A stretch of 64,000 bases of DNA from UBA2266 sp964406945 (GTDB taxonomy: Bacteria > Planctomycetota > Phycisphaerae > Sedimentisphaerales > Anaerobacaceae). Position numbers and translations under genes: made by a program. The notes under the pieces were generated by a model. That model saw only the letters and a program-made list of their open reading frames with translations. It searched no databases and had not been told where the DNA came from. Each line of letters opens with the position of its first letter. Within the stretch, counting starts at the first letter, position 1. Location: positions 10,542 to 74,541 of the forward strand of contig CAYOTO010000015.1 of the NCBI GenBank assembly GCA_964406945.1. The letters are read 5' to 3'. This document shows positions 43,357 to 51,797 of this stretch, piece by piece.

Positions 43357-44385
43357 TCAGGCCCTGTCGAGCACCTTCTGAGGTTCTTCGGGAAACCCCG
43401 TTCTGGCCGACAGATACGCGGCTTCGAGCACGGCCATCGTCTTCAAACTGTCGCGCCCGCTGTTCGACAAGGCGTGCTCGTCGGGATCCAGGACGCTAAG
43501 AGCAAAGTTTTCGCAAACCTGCCTCATGCGGTCGCTGCGATTGTCTTTGCACTCTGTCCTTTCGATAATCTCGGCTGCACCGTCACTGACGGTGAATTCG
43601 GTTCGATCGGCGGTCGCCGATTCCGTGCCGGCATATACCCGTATGTACTCGCGTTCCGACTGCATTTTGGCCCTGCGGATGGCGGTAACGCCGCCAATCA
43701 GGCCTTTGGCGAATTTCATGGACACTACGGCCGTATCTTCGGTGCGGTAGAGCCGTTGCTGTTTGTCGGCGGCCTGGTTTGTCATGAGAGAATAAACGTG
43801 CTCGGGCATGCCGAATTCCAGCACTATTCTGTCGACCAGACCGAAACACCGCCTCAGCAGAACACCGCCGCCAGCCAATTTGGGATCGCTCTGCCAGGTA
43901 GGATACTGTCCTTCGCCCACGCTTCTAAAAGCCCTGAGCAGTGAAACAGGCTCTTCCCGTTCGCGACGCAGGTACTCTGAGAACGCATCGAAGCTTGCTG
44001 CAAAGCGTTCCGGAGTTGCGATTCCGTAATGAACGCCCTGCTCTTCGGCCAGTTGGACCAGATCGACGGCTTCTTCGAAATCCCTGCCGGCCGGGGCCAG
44101 TTTCAGGATGTTGAATTTCTTCCGTATGGCCGTTCGAACATACTCATCGCAGCTATAAAGACCAGCGGCAACCAGCAGGCAGTCCAGTTCGTGCTGAATT
44201 ATCAGTTGCCTGTAGTCGTCATACGGCTCACAATCGTGCGTGGCGGCTACTTTTTCGGCCAGCGCGACATCCTTGTCGGCGACGGCTGCAATATCGAAAT
44301 ATCCCGTATCGGCCGCTGCGAGCAGCATTTCACGCCCGCTTTCGTCGAGACCCAGTATCGCCGTTCTCAGTTTGTCTTCACTCAT
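43357..44385 (-). CDS. Gfo/Idh/MocA-family protein lacking canonical catalytic motifs
   Basis: The domain layout is that of Gfo/Idh/MocA oxidoreductases: an N-terminal nucleotide-fold (1-120) and a C-terminal sheet domain with 'PTWQSDPKLAGGGVLL'. Three family motifs are altered. The GxGxxG loop reads 'GLDESG'. The catalytic 'EKP' strand reads 'ILKLAPAGRDF' (93-103). The stretch after the GGG loop, which in active members gives an Asp and a His, reads 'RRCFGLVD'. It may be a non-catalytic or very divergent member. It follows the DUF5703 gene by 6 bp, so they are almost certainly co-transcribed. Confidence 0.75.
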   Translation of the reverse strand: MSEDKLRTAILGLDESGREMLLAAADTGYFDIAAVADKDVALAEKVAATHDCEPYDDYRQLIIQHELDCLLVAAGLYSCDEYVRTAIRKKFNILKLAPAGRDFEEAVDLVQLAEEQGVHYGIATPERFAASFDAFSEYLRREREEPVSLLRAFRSVGEGQYPTWQSDPKLAGGGVLLRRCFGLVDRIVLEFGMPEHVYSLMTNQAADKQQRLYRTEDTAVVSMKFAKGLIGGVTAIRRAKMQSEREYIRVYAGTESATADRTEFTVSDGAAEIIERTECKDNRSDRMRQVCENFALSVLDPDEHALSNSGRDSLKTMAVLEAAYLSARTGFPEEPQKVLDRA

Positions 44386-44391
44386 AACAGC

Positions 44392-47301
44392 TTAGCGCCC
44401 GATATGTTTCGGCAGGCGGACATCGCTTGCTCGTCGACCGGGTACAATGTTCAGTTCGATAAGTTTACCGGCCTTGTATGTACCTCGAACCGTTGTCTGA
44501 GTCGGCGCGTGCAGTTTGAACTGCACGTCCCAGTCAGCGGGCCACGCCGGCATCACCAGAATCTTATCGTCGCTGCTTTGCAGCAGCATCCGCTGGAGAG
44601 CCGTGCATGCGACGCTGCCGTGGTCCTGATCCGGTATCCAGTCGAAATTGGGGCCCCAGAAAGCAGGAAATCGGCTTCCTGAATGTGATTTGGAGAAATT
44701 GCCGGCCACGTAATGCGCCGCCTGTTCGCCCAAACCGAGGTATGCAGCTTGTATCGCGTCCTGACGCCAGCCTCTTGACTCCTTTACACTTCGCCTGTGC
44801 CACGTTTCCATAGCCAGGTCGAGGTTTCCGGCGCCGAGACCATACAGTCTGTACGGCCATACGGCGTACAACTCGGGGTTTTCGGAGTTTCTGTGGACGG
44901 CGAATTCTTCGGCGGGTTTGAGAAATCTCTTTTCGCCTTCGCGGCCTGTTGGTACAGGGGGCAGATCTTCGAGGGTTTTACGCCAGTTGCGGCGGACCGA
45001 CGGTTCGGTCCACTTGGCGGGCAGATCGAGCAGTCTCGGGGCGATATGGCGCAGTCCGGCCACTTCGGGCATCGGGTTTACACATTCCCACCACGTTTCG
45101 AGGGCCTGGGAGGGTTCGAAGCGGAGTTTGCCTTGCTGATCCCTGGGCCAGTGTTTGTCGAAAAACTCCATTGTCGCGATTGCGATCGGCAACAGGGTTT
45201 GGCGAGCGAACCGCTCATCCTGCGTAAGATCATAGTAGTCCAGCATTATTGCGGTCAGTTCGATGCCGCCCTGCCATTCGCGCCTAATATACCGATTGAG
45301 GGTTTCAGGGCCCGGATGACCCCAGCCGTAGTCGCAATTGCCGTTGGTTCCCCAGAAGTACATCGTTTCAGGGAAGAACGCTCCGCCGTGATCGTAGTAA
45401 ATGCGGGTCTTGTCCTTACAGAGGCCGAGAGCCCCCCTGTACATCTCGAACAGAGGCGTCATAAGGTCGAAATCACCCGCGGCAAGCATCGACCAGTATG
45501 GAAGGCGGGTATTCTGCCACCAGTACATGCCGCCCCACCGCCGGTAATCCGCATCGAAATGGCTTTGGCCGATGTGGGCGTCGACGGTGAATATAGATCC
45601 GTTGAACTTAATCGGGTATGCACCGCGGCCGCCGCAGGCATTGATCCACCGCTGAAGCACGTAGCCGCGCGTAACGGTGAACGCATCGCCTCCGACGCTC
45701 CGCGAAGCTACCTCGCTTCCGTTTATGTACAGAGCCGATTTGCCGGTTGAAGCATCGTAGGTTGCGGCCGTATGCACCCATTCGCCCGGCTCCAAATCAC
45801 CCTTGTGTATCAGAGTGCCCGAATCGACGATCAGCCTGAGAGAGTTGCCTGGATAAGTGTCCAGAAGATAGCCGTTCGAACTACCGGCCCTGGATTTGTC
45901 AATAATTCTCGCCCCGCCGGCGCCAAGTTTGTCCGGTGCGATCCAGGCCGCGAGCGTGCAGCCGGCTTCGAAATCGAGGGCTTTGCTGTCGGCGATTTCA
46001 AGGTAACCGCTGCCGTCAAATTTGACGCATCTGCGGTCTGCGTAGCGGGTAAGCTGCAATTGGCCGACCTGCCTGGCGGGTCCGGCCGGCCCCGTGTTTT
46101 CAGTGATTTTGCCCTGCCGCAGGCTCCCAAGCGACCATTTGCCGACAAGTCCTCTGTCGGTATCGAGGCTTTTCTGTGCTGCAAGGGCCGCTATTTCTTC
46201 ACCCTTGAGCGCCCTGTCGAATACCGAAACCGCGCCGATATAGCCTTTGAAGCGGTTGGCACCGTCGCTGTCGGCGCCGATTCGCAGCGGCAGGTCGTTG
46301 GTTGTGATCTTCGGGCCCACTGAGCCGCCGGAGACGCGAATCCAGCTTCGATCCCAGAAATCGGACCACCATTTGCGATGCGCCTTTCGGGCGTGTTCGA
46401 TTTCTACTGCTTCCACCTGCTCGGCTTTCTTTTGCAGATTTCTTTGCCAGATTTCGGCGGTTTTGGTCTGTGCGGTGTATGGGTATATCGAAAGCGTGTG
46501 CTTTGTGGCGGGTTCGGAGGATTTGAGAATCTGATTGCCGTCGGAAACAAGGCCCGAGCCCTTGATCATTGACCCGAATGTACGGTTCATCAGCGGATCG
46601 GGATGCTTCTCAAGCAGTTCTGCGAGGTGCTGGTTTCGCAGTGTAACGCCGTAACACGATTTGCGGTTGCGATGATACCAGACTATCGTGTTGTCAGCAG
46701 CCTTCTCGACCACATCGGGGTATACCGAGATAGGATAGTCGTTCTTAGGGTTTCTGGTCAGGCCGCGGGCGCTATTGGCCTCTTCACCGGTTAATTGGCG
46801 TTTTTGGGTCCGCCAGACGTCCAGAGCGGCTTTCAGTTCGAAATCCTGCCGGCCGGATGCCTCTATGCGTATTACAGGGTGATTGGCGTCCACCCATACG
46901 CGCAAGACCACCCTGGACTGCTCCGGTCCGGCTGAAATCACTATTTCGCCTTCGCGCAGCCGCAGTTCCTGGCGAAAAAAAGCCCCCTTTTCGAACAAAC
47001 TGGGGCTGATCTGGATATTTATTCGCCCGAGTTTGAGCAGTCTGGCGTTCTCGCTCCAGGCGTCGGTTTTGCTGATGTAAAAGGAGAGTCCGCGGTCCTC
47101 TTCAACCCAGACATTCAGACCGATATCGCCGTTTCCAATAGGCATGGAACCCGCTGAACTTTTGCTCGGTCTCTCCCATAGGACATTGTAGTTCGAAACG
47201 GTATCGGCTCCGAGGTCGGCGTGCACAAGCGAGCAGCACAAAAGAAGAATCAAGTCCGGAACCGCGGAAAGTCTGTCGAAATGCATACCAATAGACCCCA
47301 T
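44392..47301 (-). CDS. DUF5703-family glycoside-hydrolase-like protein with embedded LamG module
   Basis: A signal peptide (to about residue 29) leads into the DUF5703 domain: 'NYNVLWERPSKSSAGSMPI', 'GNGDIGLNVWVEE' and 'YISKTDAWSENARLLKLG'. This domain resembles the N-terminal sandwich of GH95-like enzymes. From residue 539 runs an (alpha/alpha)6-type domain ('TRGYVLQRWINACGGRGAYP', 'KFNGSIFTVD'). Between them (325-538) lies a concanavalin/LamG-type module, separately listed. The protein is probably a secreted polysaccharide-active enzyme; its substrate is unknown. GGGAGG precedes the ATG at 47301. A degenerate Gfo/Idh gene follows after 6 bp. Confidence 0.82.
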   Translation of the reverse strand: MGSIGMHFDRLSAVPDLILLLCCSLVHADLGADTVSNYNVLWERPSKSSAGSMPIGNGDIGLNVWVEEDRGLSFYISKTDAWSENARLLKLGRINIQISPSLFEKGAFFRQELRLREGEIVISAGPEQSRVVLRVWVDANHPVIRIEASGRQDFELKAALDVWRTQKRQLTGEEANSARGLTRNPKNDYPISVYPDVVEKAADNTIVWYHRNRKSCYGVTLRNQHLAELLEKHPDPLMNRTFGSMIKGSGLVSDGNQILKSSEPATKHTLSIYPYTAQTKTAEIWQRNLQKKAEQVEAVEIEHARKAHRKWWSDFWDRSWIRVSGGSVGPKITTNDLPLRIGADSDGANRFKGYIGAVSVFDRALKGEEIAALAAQKSLDTDRGLVGKWSLGSLRQGKITENTGPAGPARQVGQLQLTRYADRRCVKFDGSGYLEIADSKALDFEAGCTLAAWIAPDKLGAGGARIIDKSRAGSSNGYLLDTYPGNSLRLIVDSGTLIHKGDLEPGEWVHTAATYDASTGKSALYINGSEVASRSVGGDAFTVTRGYVLQRWINACGGRGAYPIKFNGSIFTVDAHIGQSHFDADYRRWGGMYWWQNTRLPYWSMLAAGDFDLMTPLFEMYRGALGLCKDKTRIYYDHGGAFFPETMYFWGTNGNCDYGWGHPGPETLNRYIRREWQGGIELTAIMLDYYDLTQDERFARQTLLPIAIATMEFFDKHWPRDQQGKLRFEPSQALETWWECVNPMPEVAGLRHIAPRLLDLPAKWTEPSVRRNWRKTLEDLPPVPTGREGEKRFLKPAEEFAVHRNSENPELYAVWPYRLYGLGAGNLDLAMETWHRRSVKESRGWRQDAIQAAYLGLGEQAAHYVAGNFSKSHSGSRFPAFWGPNFDWIPDQDHGSVACTALQRMLLQSSDDKILVMPAWPADWDVQFKLHAPTQTTVRGTYKAGKLIELNIVPGRRASDVRLPKHIGR
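45688..46329 (-). other. LamG-like module with apparently permuted strand order
   Basis: Within the DUF5703 protein, residues 327-375 ('KITTNDLPLRIGADSDG', 'GYIGAVSVFDRALKGEEI') are the normal C-terminal strands of a LamG domain, yet they come first. Residues 385-538 ('LVGKWSLG', 'FDGSGYLEIADSKALDFEAG', 'WVHTAATYDASTGKSALYI') are the normal N-terminal and central strands and come after. Joining 'ASRSVG' (532-537) to 'PKITTNDLPLRIG' (330-342) restores a standard LamG sequence. 'SVG' occurs at both insertion borders. Confidence 0.7.
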
Positions 47302-47366
47302 AAAGCCTCCCGGCCGAGCCGGTCAGATTGCGTCAAGAGACCGCAGACGCACCGGCTTATGAACTC

Positions 47367-47774
47367 TCAGCCTATGTCTTTGTTATCGTCCTCGGTCTTG
47401 TTTGCCATGGAATAGCCGTTGTCCTGGCGGGTGTGATTGACCGAGAGTTTCTGCTCGTAGATTCGGGCCACATCGTCGGCGTTCATACCCACACATTGTG
47501 CAAGGCTGATCCAGAAGAACAGCATATCCGTAACCTCTACCCGTGCATTCTGCAGGTCGTGCAGTCGAAAGCGATGCCCTTCTTTGGCCTCTTTGCACCA
47601 GTGCTTCCAGTAAGTGCAGTCCCGAAGTTCCTCCAATTCGTTGCTCATAGCGGCGATATAGTTGTTAATCCACTCGCCGGCGACCTGCGGATCAAAGTTT
47701 TCGCGCAAAGCTTTCGCATCGAATCCGGTTCGCTTGTTCAACTGAGCCTGTTTTTCAAACAACTCTTCGAGCAT
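47367..47774 (-). CDS. dUTPase-like all-alpha NTP pyrophosphatase
   Basis: This 135-residue helical protein matches the dimeric dUTPase/MazG-like fold. An N-terminal helix with 'MLEELFEKQAQLNKRTG' is followed by the metal-binding acidic motif 'AAMSNELEELRDCTYWKHW'. The second acidic helix is 'ARVEVTDMLFFWISLAQCVG'. The expected reaction is hydrolysis of dUTP or another non-canonical NTP to the monophosphate. The tail after residue 115 is polar and probably disordered. It lies 52 bp downstream of glyA on the same strand and may be in the same transcript. Confidence 0.75.
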   Translation of the reverse strand: MLEELFEKQAQLNKRTGFDAKALRENFDPQVAGEWINNYIAAMSNELEELRDCTYWKHWCKEAKEGHRFRLHDLQNARVEVTDMLFFWISLAQCVGMNADDVARIYEQKLSVNHTRQDNGYSMANKTEDDNKDIG

Positions 47775-47826
47775 CGGGAAGTCCTTTCCGTAGTGATCGC
47801 CTCAACCGCCGGGCTAAAATCGAGTT

Positions 47827-49101
47827 TCAGGATTTGCCGTTGTTCTCTTTTGGCATGATAAAGTGGTCGGGCACGGGGAACTGCGAGCACAGAAGCAGCA
47901 CTTCCTTGCCGACTTCTTCTATAACGGCTTCATTGTCGATATTCTCGGCTATGGTATTGATAAAGGCGGCTACCTGCTCGGCCTCGGATTCCTTGAACCC
48001 CCTCGTTGTGATTGCGGGTGTGCCGATTCGAATGCCGTTCGGGTTCATCGGAGGAGCCGGATCGCCGGGTATGGTATTGTAGTTTGTAACGATTCTGGCG
48101 CGGTCGAGGGCTTTTGCCAGTTTCTTTCCCCCTACGCCCTTGCTTCGCAGGTCTATGAGCATGAGGTGATTATCGGTGCCGCCGCTGAGCAGGTCGAAGC
48201 CGTATTCGATCAGCTTGGCGGCCATCGCTTTGGAGTTTTTGACTACCTGTTTTGCGTAGGCGACGAATTCAGGGGTGTTTGCCTCGGCCATTGCTACAGC
48301 TATAGCCGTAAGGGTGTGCATGTGCGGACCGCCCTGCAGGCCCGGGAATACCGCCCTGTCAACGGCTTTGGCGTGTTCTGCCTTGCATAAAAGCATGCCG
48401 CCGCGGGGGCCTCGCAGGGTCTTGTGGGAGGTAGTCGATACGATATCGGAGTACGGAACCGGGCTTTTGTGAATGCCTGCGACGACCAGACCGGCGATGT
48501 GCGCTATATCGCTGACGAGGTATGCGCCGACTTTTTTGGCTATTTCGCCGAAAATCTCGAAGTCGATCTCACGGGGATAAGCTGTTGCGCCGGCGATTAT
48601 GATTTTGGGCTTGTGCTTTTTGGCCTGATCCTCGATTCTGTCGTAGTCGAGTCTTCCGGTTTCTGCGTCTATTTCATAGGGCATGGAATTGTAGAATTTA
48701 CTTGTTAGCGAGACTTTCCAGCCGTGGGTCAGGTGGCCGCCGTGCGTCAGCGACATGCCCATAATCGTGTCGCCCGGCTCTATCAGAGCCGAATATGCGG
48801 CCAGATTGGCCACGGAGCCCGAATAAGGCTGAACATTGGCGTGATCGGCACCGAAGACCTTTTTGGCTCGCTCACGAGCCGTGGTTTCGATCAAATCGGT
48901 AACCTGCTGGCCTTCGTAGTAGCGCCTGCCGGGGTAGCCTTCGGCGTATTTATTGGTGAGACAGCTCCCGCTGGCCAGCATGACCGCTTTAGAAACATAG
49001 TTCTCCGAAGGAATCAGTCGAATGCATCCGCTCTGACGGGCCTGTTCCTGGCGAATCAGTTCGAATATCTGCGGATCATACTGCTCCAGGGCTGTCATCA
49101 T
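47827..49101 (-). CDS. glyA: Serine hydroxymethyltransferase
   Basis: GlyA converts serine and tetrahydrofolate to glycine and methylene-THF, using PLP. The PLP lysine is in 'VSTTSHKTLRGPRGGML'. 'IRLIPSENYVSKAVM' and 'NKYAEGYPGRRYYEGQQV' are family hallmarks. The open frame runs back to 49197, but the ATG at 49101 (MMTALEQY) has AAAGGAT upstream and gives the usual length (424 aa). A promoter lies at 49171-49199. Confidence 0.96.
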   Translation of the reverse strand: MMTALEQYDPQIFELIRQEQARQSGCIRLIPSENYVSKAVMLASGSCLTNKYAEGYPGRRYYEGQQVTDLIETTARERAKKVFGADHANVQPYSGSVANLAAYSALIEPGDTIMGMSLTHGGHLTHGWKVSLTSKFYNSMPYEIDAETGRLDYDRIEDQAKKHKPKIIIAGATAYPREIDFEIFGEIAKKVGAYLVSDIAHIAGLVVAGIHKSPVPYSDIVSTTSHKTLRGPRGGMLLCKAEHAKAVDRAVFPGLQGGPHMHTLTAIAVAMAEANTPEFVAYAKQVVKNSKAMAAKLIEYGFDLLSGGTDNHLMLIDLRSKGVGGKKLAKALDRARIVTNYNTIPGDPAPPMNPNGIRIGTPAITTRGFKESEAEQVAAFINTIAENIDNEAVIEEVGKEVLLLCSQFPVPDHFIMPKENNGKS

Positions 49102-49170
49102 TTTTGGATATCCTTTTAAAAATGGAGTTGACGATAACCGGGATTCATTGACTTGAATGAACCGGCGGTT

Positions 49171-49199
49171 GTTATACCACGACGGCGGATTTGCCACAA
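49171..49199 (-). promoter_or_regulatory. glyA promoter
   Basis: On the minus strand TTGTGG (49194-49199) and TATAAC (49171-49176) are separated by 17 bp, giving a leader of about 60 nt before glyA. No glycine riboswitch fits in that length. Confidence 0.55.
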
Positions 49200-49210
49200 G
49201 TTTTTATTTG

Positions 49211-49238
49211 TTGACAAATGCAGCTAAAATACTATCAT
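49211..49238 (+). promoter_or_regulatory. Promoter of the duplicated TPR gene
   Basis: A perfect TTGACA (49211-49216), 16-bp spacer and TATCAT (49233-49238) precede the ATG at 49286. It is back to back with the glyA promoter, whose -35 is 12 bp away, so the two may compete or be co-regulated. Confidence 0.55.
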
Positions 49239-49285
49239 AAACTGTTTTAGTCCAAGTTCGAGAGATCCGTTTCGGTTATATTCGT

Positions 49286-51319
49286 ATGCCGCAGGACGAC
49301 AACATCCGCGAGTCAGCAGTGGCCGGTCCCTTATTCAAGAAGGCCCGTGACGCAGCCGACGCAGCCGATTACGATACAGCGATAGATCTGTATCTACAAG
49401 GCCTGCGTGCGGACCCGGAGAATATCAAGGGGCATATCGACCTGAGGCACGCAGCCCTGGCCCGTCAGGAGACTAATCCCAAGGCATTGACGAAGGAACA
49501 GATCAGGCAGCGTTTGAGCGGGGGCCGGCCCCTGGATCGCATGCTCAACGCCGAATATCTTCTCTCACTGGACCCGAACCATATGCCTTATGCTGGCCTG
49601 ATGCTCAAGGCCGCGGTTCAGGCGGGCCTCAAGAACACGGTCAAATGGATTGGGGACTTGATTTTTCTGGCTAATAACAATGCAAAAAAACCATCTCTGC
49701 AGCTTTACGTGCTCCTGCGAGACTCATACGCAGCCGTGCAGCAGTACGACAGAGCCGTTGCAGCGGCACAAAAGGCGAGTCGCCTGAAGCCGGGAGATCG
49801 TACGCTTGTGGAACAATTGCGGCGTCTTTCCGTCAAGCAGCGGCAAAAGCGTAAGCAGGAGAAGGAAACGATCGAGCCGGACGACAGTCTGGCGTCTGTC
49901 GACGGAACGGCGGATCTGGCCGTGGAACCGGCCGAAGCCGCAGGTTCGGATACGCTGGAGAAGGCCCGGGCATTTTTCTCCAAAGCCAAAAAGACGGCCG
50001 AAAGCGGCAACTACGATTATGCAATCGAGATGTACCTGGACGGCTTAAAATACGCCCCTGACGCAGTGGAGGAAGGCCACCTTCCGCTGTGTGAACTGGC
50101 TCTGCAGAGGCAGGGTAAGGACGGCAAAAAGCCGACCATGATGGAGAAGGTCAAGCGGATGCGCGGCAAAGATCCTCTGGAGCAGATGCTTAACGCCGAG
50201 TACCTGTTCGCCAAGGATCCGGAACACCTGCCTTACGCTGAAACAATGCTCAAAGCCGCGGTGGCCGGTCAGTATACCAGAACCGCCGGCTGGCTGGCGA
50301 ATTTGATCTTTCAGACCAACAATGCGGCAAAGAAACCTTCTTTTCACACATATGTTCTGTTAAAAGACTGTTATAGTCAGTTGGACCAGTACGATAAGGC
50401 CCTGGCCGCATGTCAGCGGGCCATGCAGATCAAACCGAACGACGGAGCACTGGCCGATGAGTATAAGAATCTCTCGGCCGAACTGACCGTAGCCCGCGGC
50501 AGGTACGGGTCCGACAACGATTTCAGAGCTTCGATAAAGAACCGGGACGAACAGGAGAAACTGCACGCCCAGCAGGGAGTGGTGAAAAGTCAGGATTACC
50601 GGCGACTGGCAATAGAATCGGCCCGAAAGAAGCTTGCAGAGGACCCCGGCGTTCCCAAGAACATCTTCAAGCTAGCCGACGCGCTTTCCGGGCTGGAAAC
50701 GGAAGAGGGCGAGAACGAGGCGGTCGAACTTCTGGAGGATTCGTACGATGATACAGGTGATTTCACGTTTAAGGAAAGAGCCGGAACTCTGAGGATAAAA
50801 CATCTCAAGCGACGGATACGATGGGCGAAATCGGCCGATGAAGAAAAAAAAGTGGATCCGGCCAAGGATCCCAATATCGCGAAGTTACGAGAGCAACTGG
50901 CCAAAACCGAACTGGACCATTACCGCAGGTGTATGGAGCACTACCCGACGGACCTGCGGGCCAAGTACGAATACGGCATAAGACTAGTAAGGGCAAGACG
51001 TTACGACGAGGCTATACCGCTGTTTCAGGAGGCTCAAAGGGACCCGAAATACAAGATTTCGTCAATGAATCAGATCGGCCAGTGCTTCTTTAACAAGGGG
51101 TGGAATGCCGATGCAATCGACGTTTTCAAGCGTGCGATTGACGCCTACGAGATACAAGATGATAGCATTGCCAAAGATTTACGCTATAATCTGGCGAGGG
51201 CTCTCGAAGAAAACGGTGATACGGAAGAAGCTCTTCAGTTGTACAGGCATATAGCGCAACTGGATTTCTCTTATAAGGACGTCAGCGGGCGCGTCGAAAC
51301 GCTGCGAAATACGAAATAG
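49286..51319 (+). CDS. TPR-repeat protein with an internal duplication
   Basis: This 677-residue protein has no signal peptide and should be cytoplasmic. Residues 16-183 and 230-398 are clear copies of one unit: both contain 'DPLEQMLNAEYL'-type and 'MLNAEYLLSLDPNHMPYA' segments. A Lys/Glu-rich linker separates them. A third part (400-677) has charged helices and two TPR pairs ('ALEENGDTEEALQLYRHIAQ'). TPRs mediate protein contacts; the partner is not apparent. It stands alone between glyA and rpsT, and rpsT follows after 59 bp, so they may be co-transcribed. Confidence 0.75.
   Translation: MPQDDNIRESAVAGPLFKKARDAADAADYDTAIDLYLQGLRADPENIKGHIDLRHAALARQETNPKALTKEQIRQRLSGGRPLDRMLNAEYLLSLDPNHMPYAGLMLKAAVQAGLKNTVKWIGDLIFLANNNAKKPSLQLYVLLRDSYAAVQQYDRAVAAAQKASRLKPGDRTLVEQLRRLSVKQRQKRKQEKETIEPDDSLASVDGTADLAVEPAEAAGSDTLEKARAFFSKAKKTAESGNYDYAIEMYLDGLKYAPDAVEEGHLPLCELALQRQGKDGKKPTMMEKVKRMRGKDPLEQMLNAEYLFAKDPEHLPYAETMLKAAVAGQYTRTAGWLANLIFQTNNAAKKPSFHTYVLLKDCYSQLDQYDKALAACQRAMQIKPNDGALADEYKNLSAELTVARGRYGSDNDFRASIKNRDEQEKLHAQQGVVKSQDYRRLAIESARKKLAEDPGVPKNIFKLADALSGLETEEGENEAVELLEDSYDDTGDFTFKERAGTLRIKHLKRRIRWAKSADEEKKVDPAKDPNIAKLREQLAKTELDHYRRCMEHYPTDLRAKYEYGIRLVRARRYDEAIPLFQEAQRDPKYKISSMNQIGQCFFNKGWNADAIDVFKRAIDAYEIQDDSIAKDLRYNLARALEENGDTEEALQLYRHIAQLDFSYKDVSGRVETLRNTK
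49331..50479 (+). repeat. Two-copy internal duplication in the TPR gene
   Basis: Copy 1 spans 49331-49834 and copy 2 spans 49973-50479. Each encodes about 168 residues with the order TPR, 'MLNAEYL', 'MLKAAV', 'AKKPS', TPR. Divergence at the amino-acid level is considerable, so the duplication is not recent. Confidence 0.7.
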
Positions 51320-51378
51320 ACAGCAACCAACCTCTCAGATCAAGAGTTTACGACAATTTGAAGTACTAGGAGATTGAA

Positions 51379-51654
51379 GTGGCACATTCGTTATCAGCCA
51401 AGAAAAGAGTAAGGCAAAACGCGAAACGCAGAACATCGAATCGCGCTCGCAAGAGCCAGGTTAAGACTCAGATCAAGCGGTTCGAGGCCGCTGTGCACGA
51501 CGGCGATGTAAAAGCGGCCGGTGAAGAGTATCGTCAACTCGTCAAGAAGCTCGACAAAGTGGCTTCGACGAGCACGATGCACAAGAATACCGCCGCGAGG
51601 AAGAAATCGCGTCTGGCCAAAAAACTCAACGCTCTTGCGGTCAAAGAGGCTTAA
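51379..51654 (+). CDS. rpsT: 30S ribosomal protein S20
   Basis: bS20 is a helical protein that binds 16S rRNA. The basic N-terminus 'AHSLSAKKRVRQNAKRR' and 'MHKNTAARKKSRLAKKLNAL' at the C-terminus are typical, and the length is 91 aa. The start is GTG at 51379, with AGGAGATTGAA upstream. Confidence 0.95.
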   Translation: MAHSLSAKKRVRQNAKRRTSNRARKSQVKTQIKRFEAAVHDGDVKAAGEEYRQLVKKLDKVASTSTMHKNTAARKKSRLAKKLNALAVKEA

Positions 51655-51740
51655 AGGCGCTCGAGTGTGCGTCCGGACCTGAAAGATGCGGATGGATTGG
51701 CGATTTTCAGGTGCGCGGGGCGCATTTACAGAATAACAGA

Positions 51741-51774
51741 AGCACCCGGTCGATATAATAGTCGGTCGGGTGCT
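51741..51774 (+). promoter_or_regulatory. Hairpin with TATAAT in its loop between rpsT and rnr
   Basis: AGCACCCG (51741-51748) and CGGGTGCT (51767-51774) form an 8-bp stem whose 18-nt loop contains TATAAT (51754-51759). It may be the rpsT 3' stem, a processing site, or an element upstream of rnr. No U-run follows, and no good -35 matches the TATAAT. Confidence 0.4.
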
Positions 51775-51797
51775 GTCAGTTTGGAGGGGCCTGTTGC

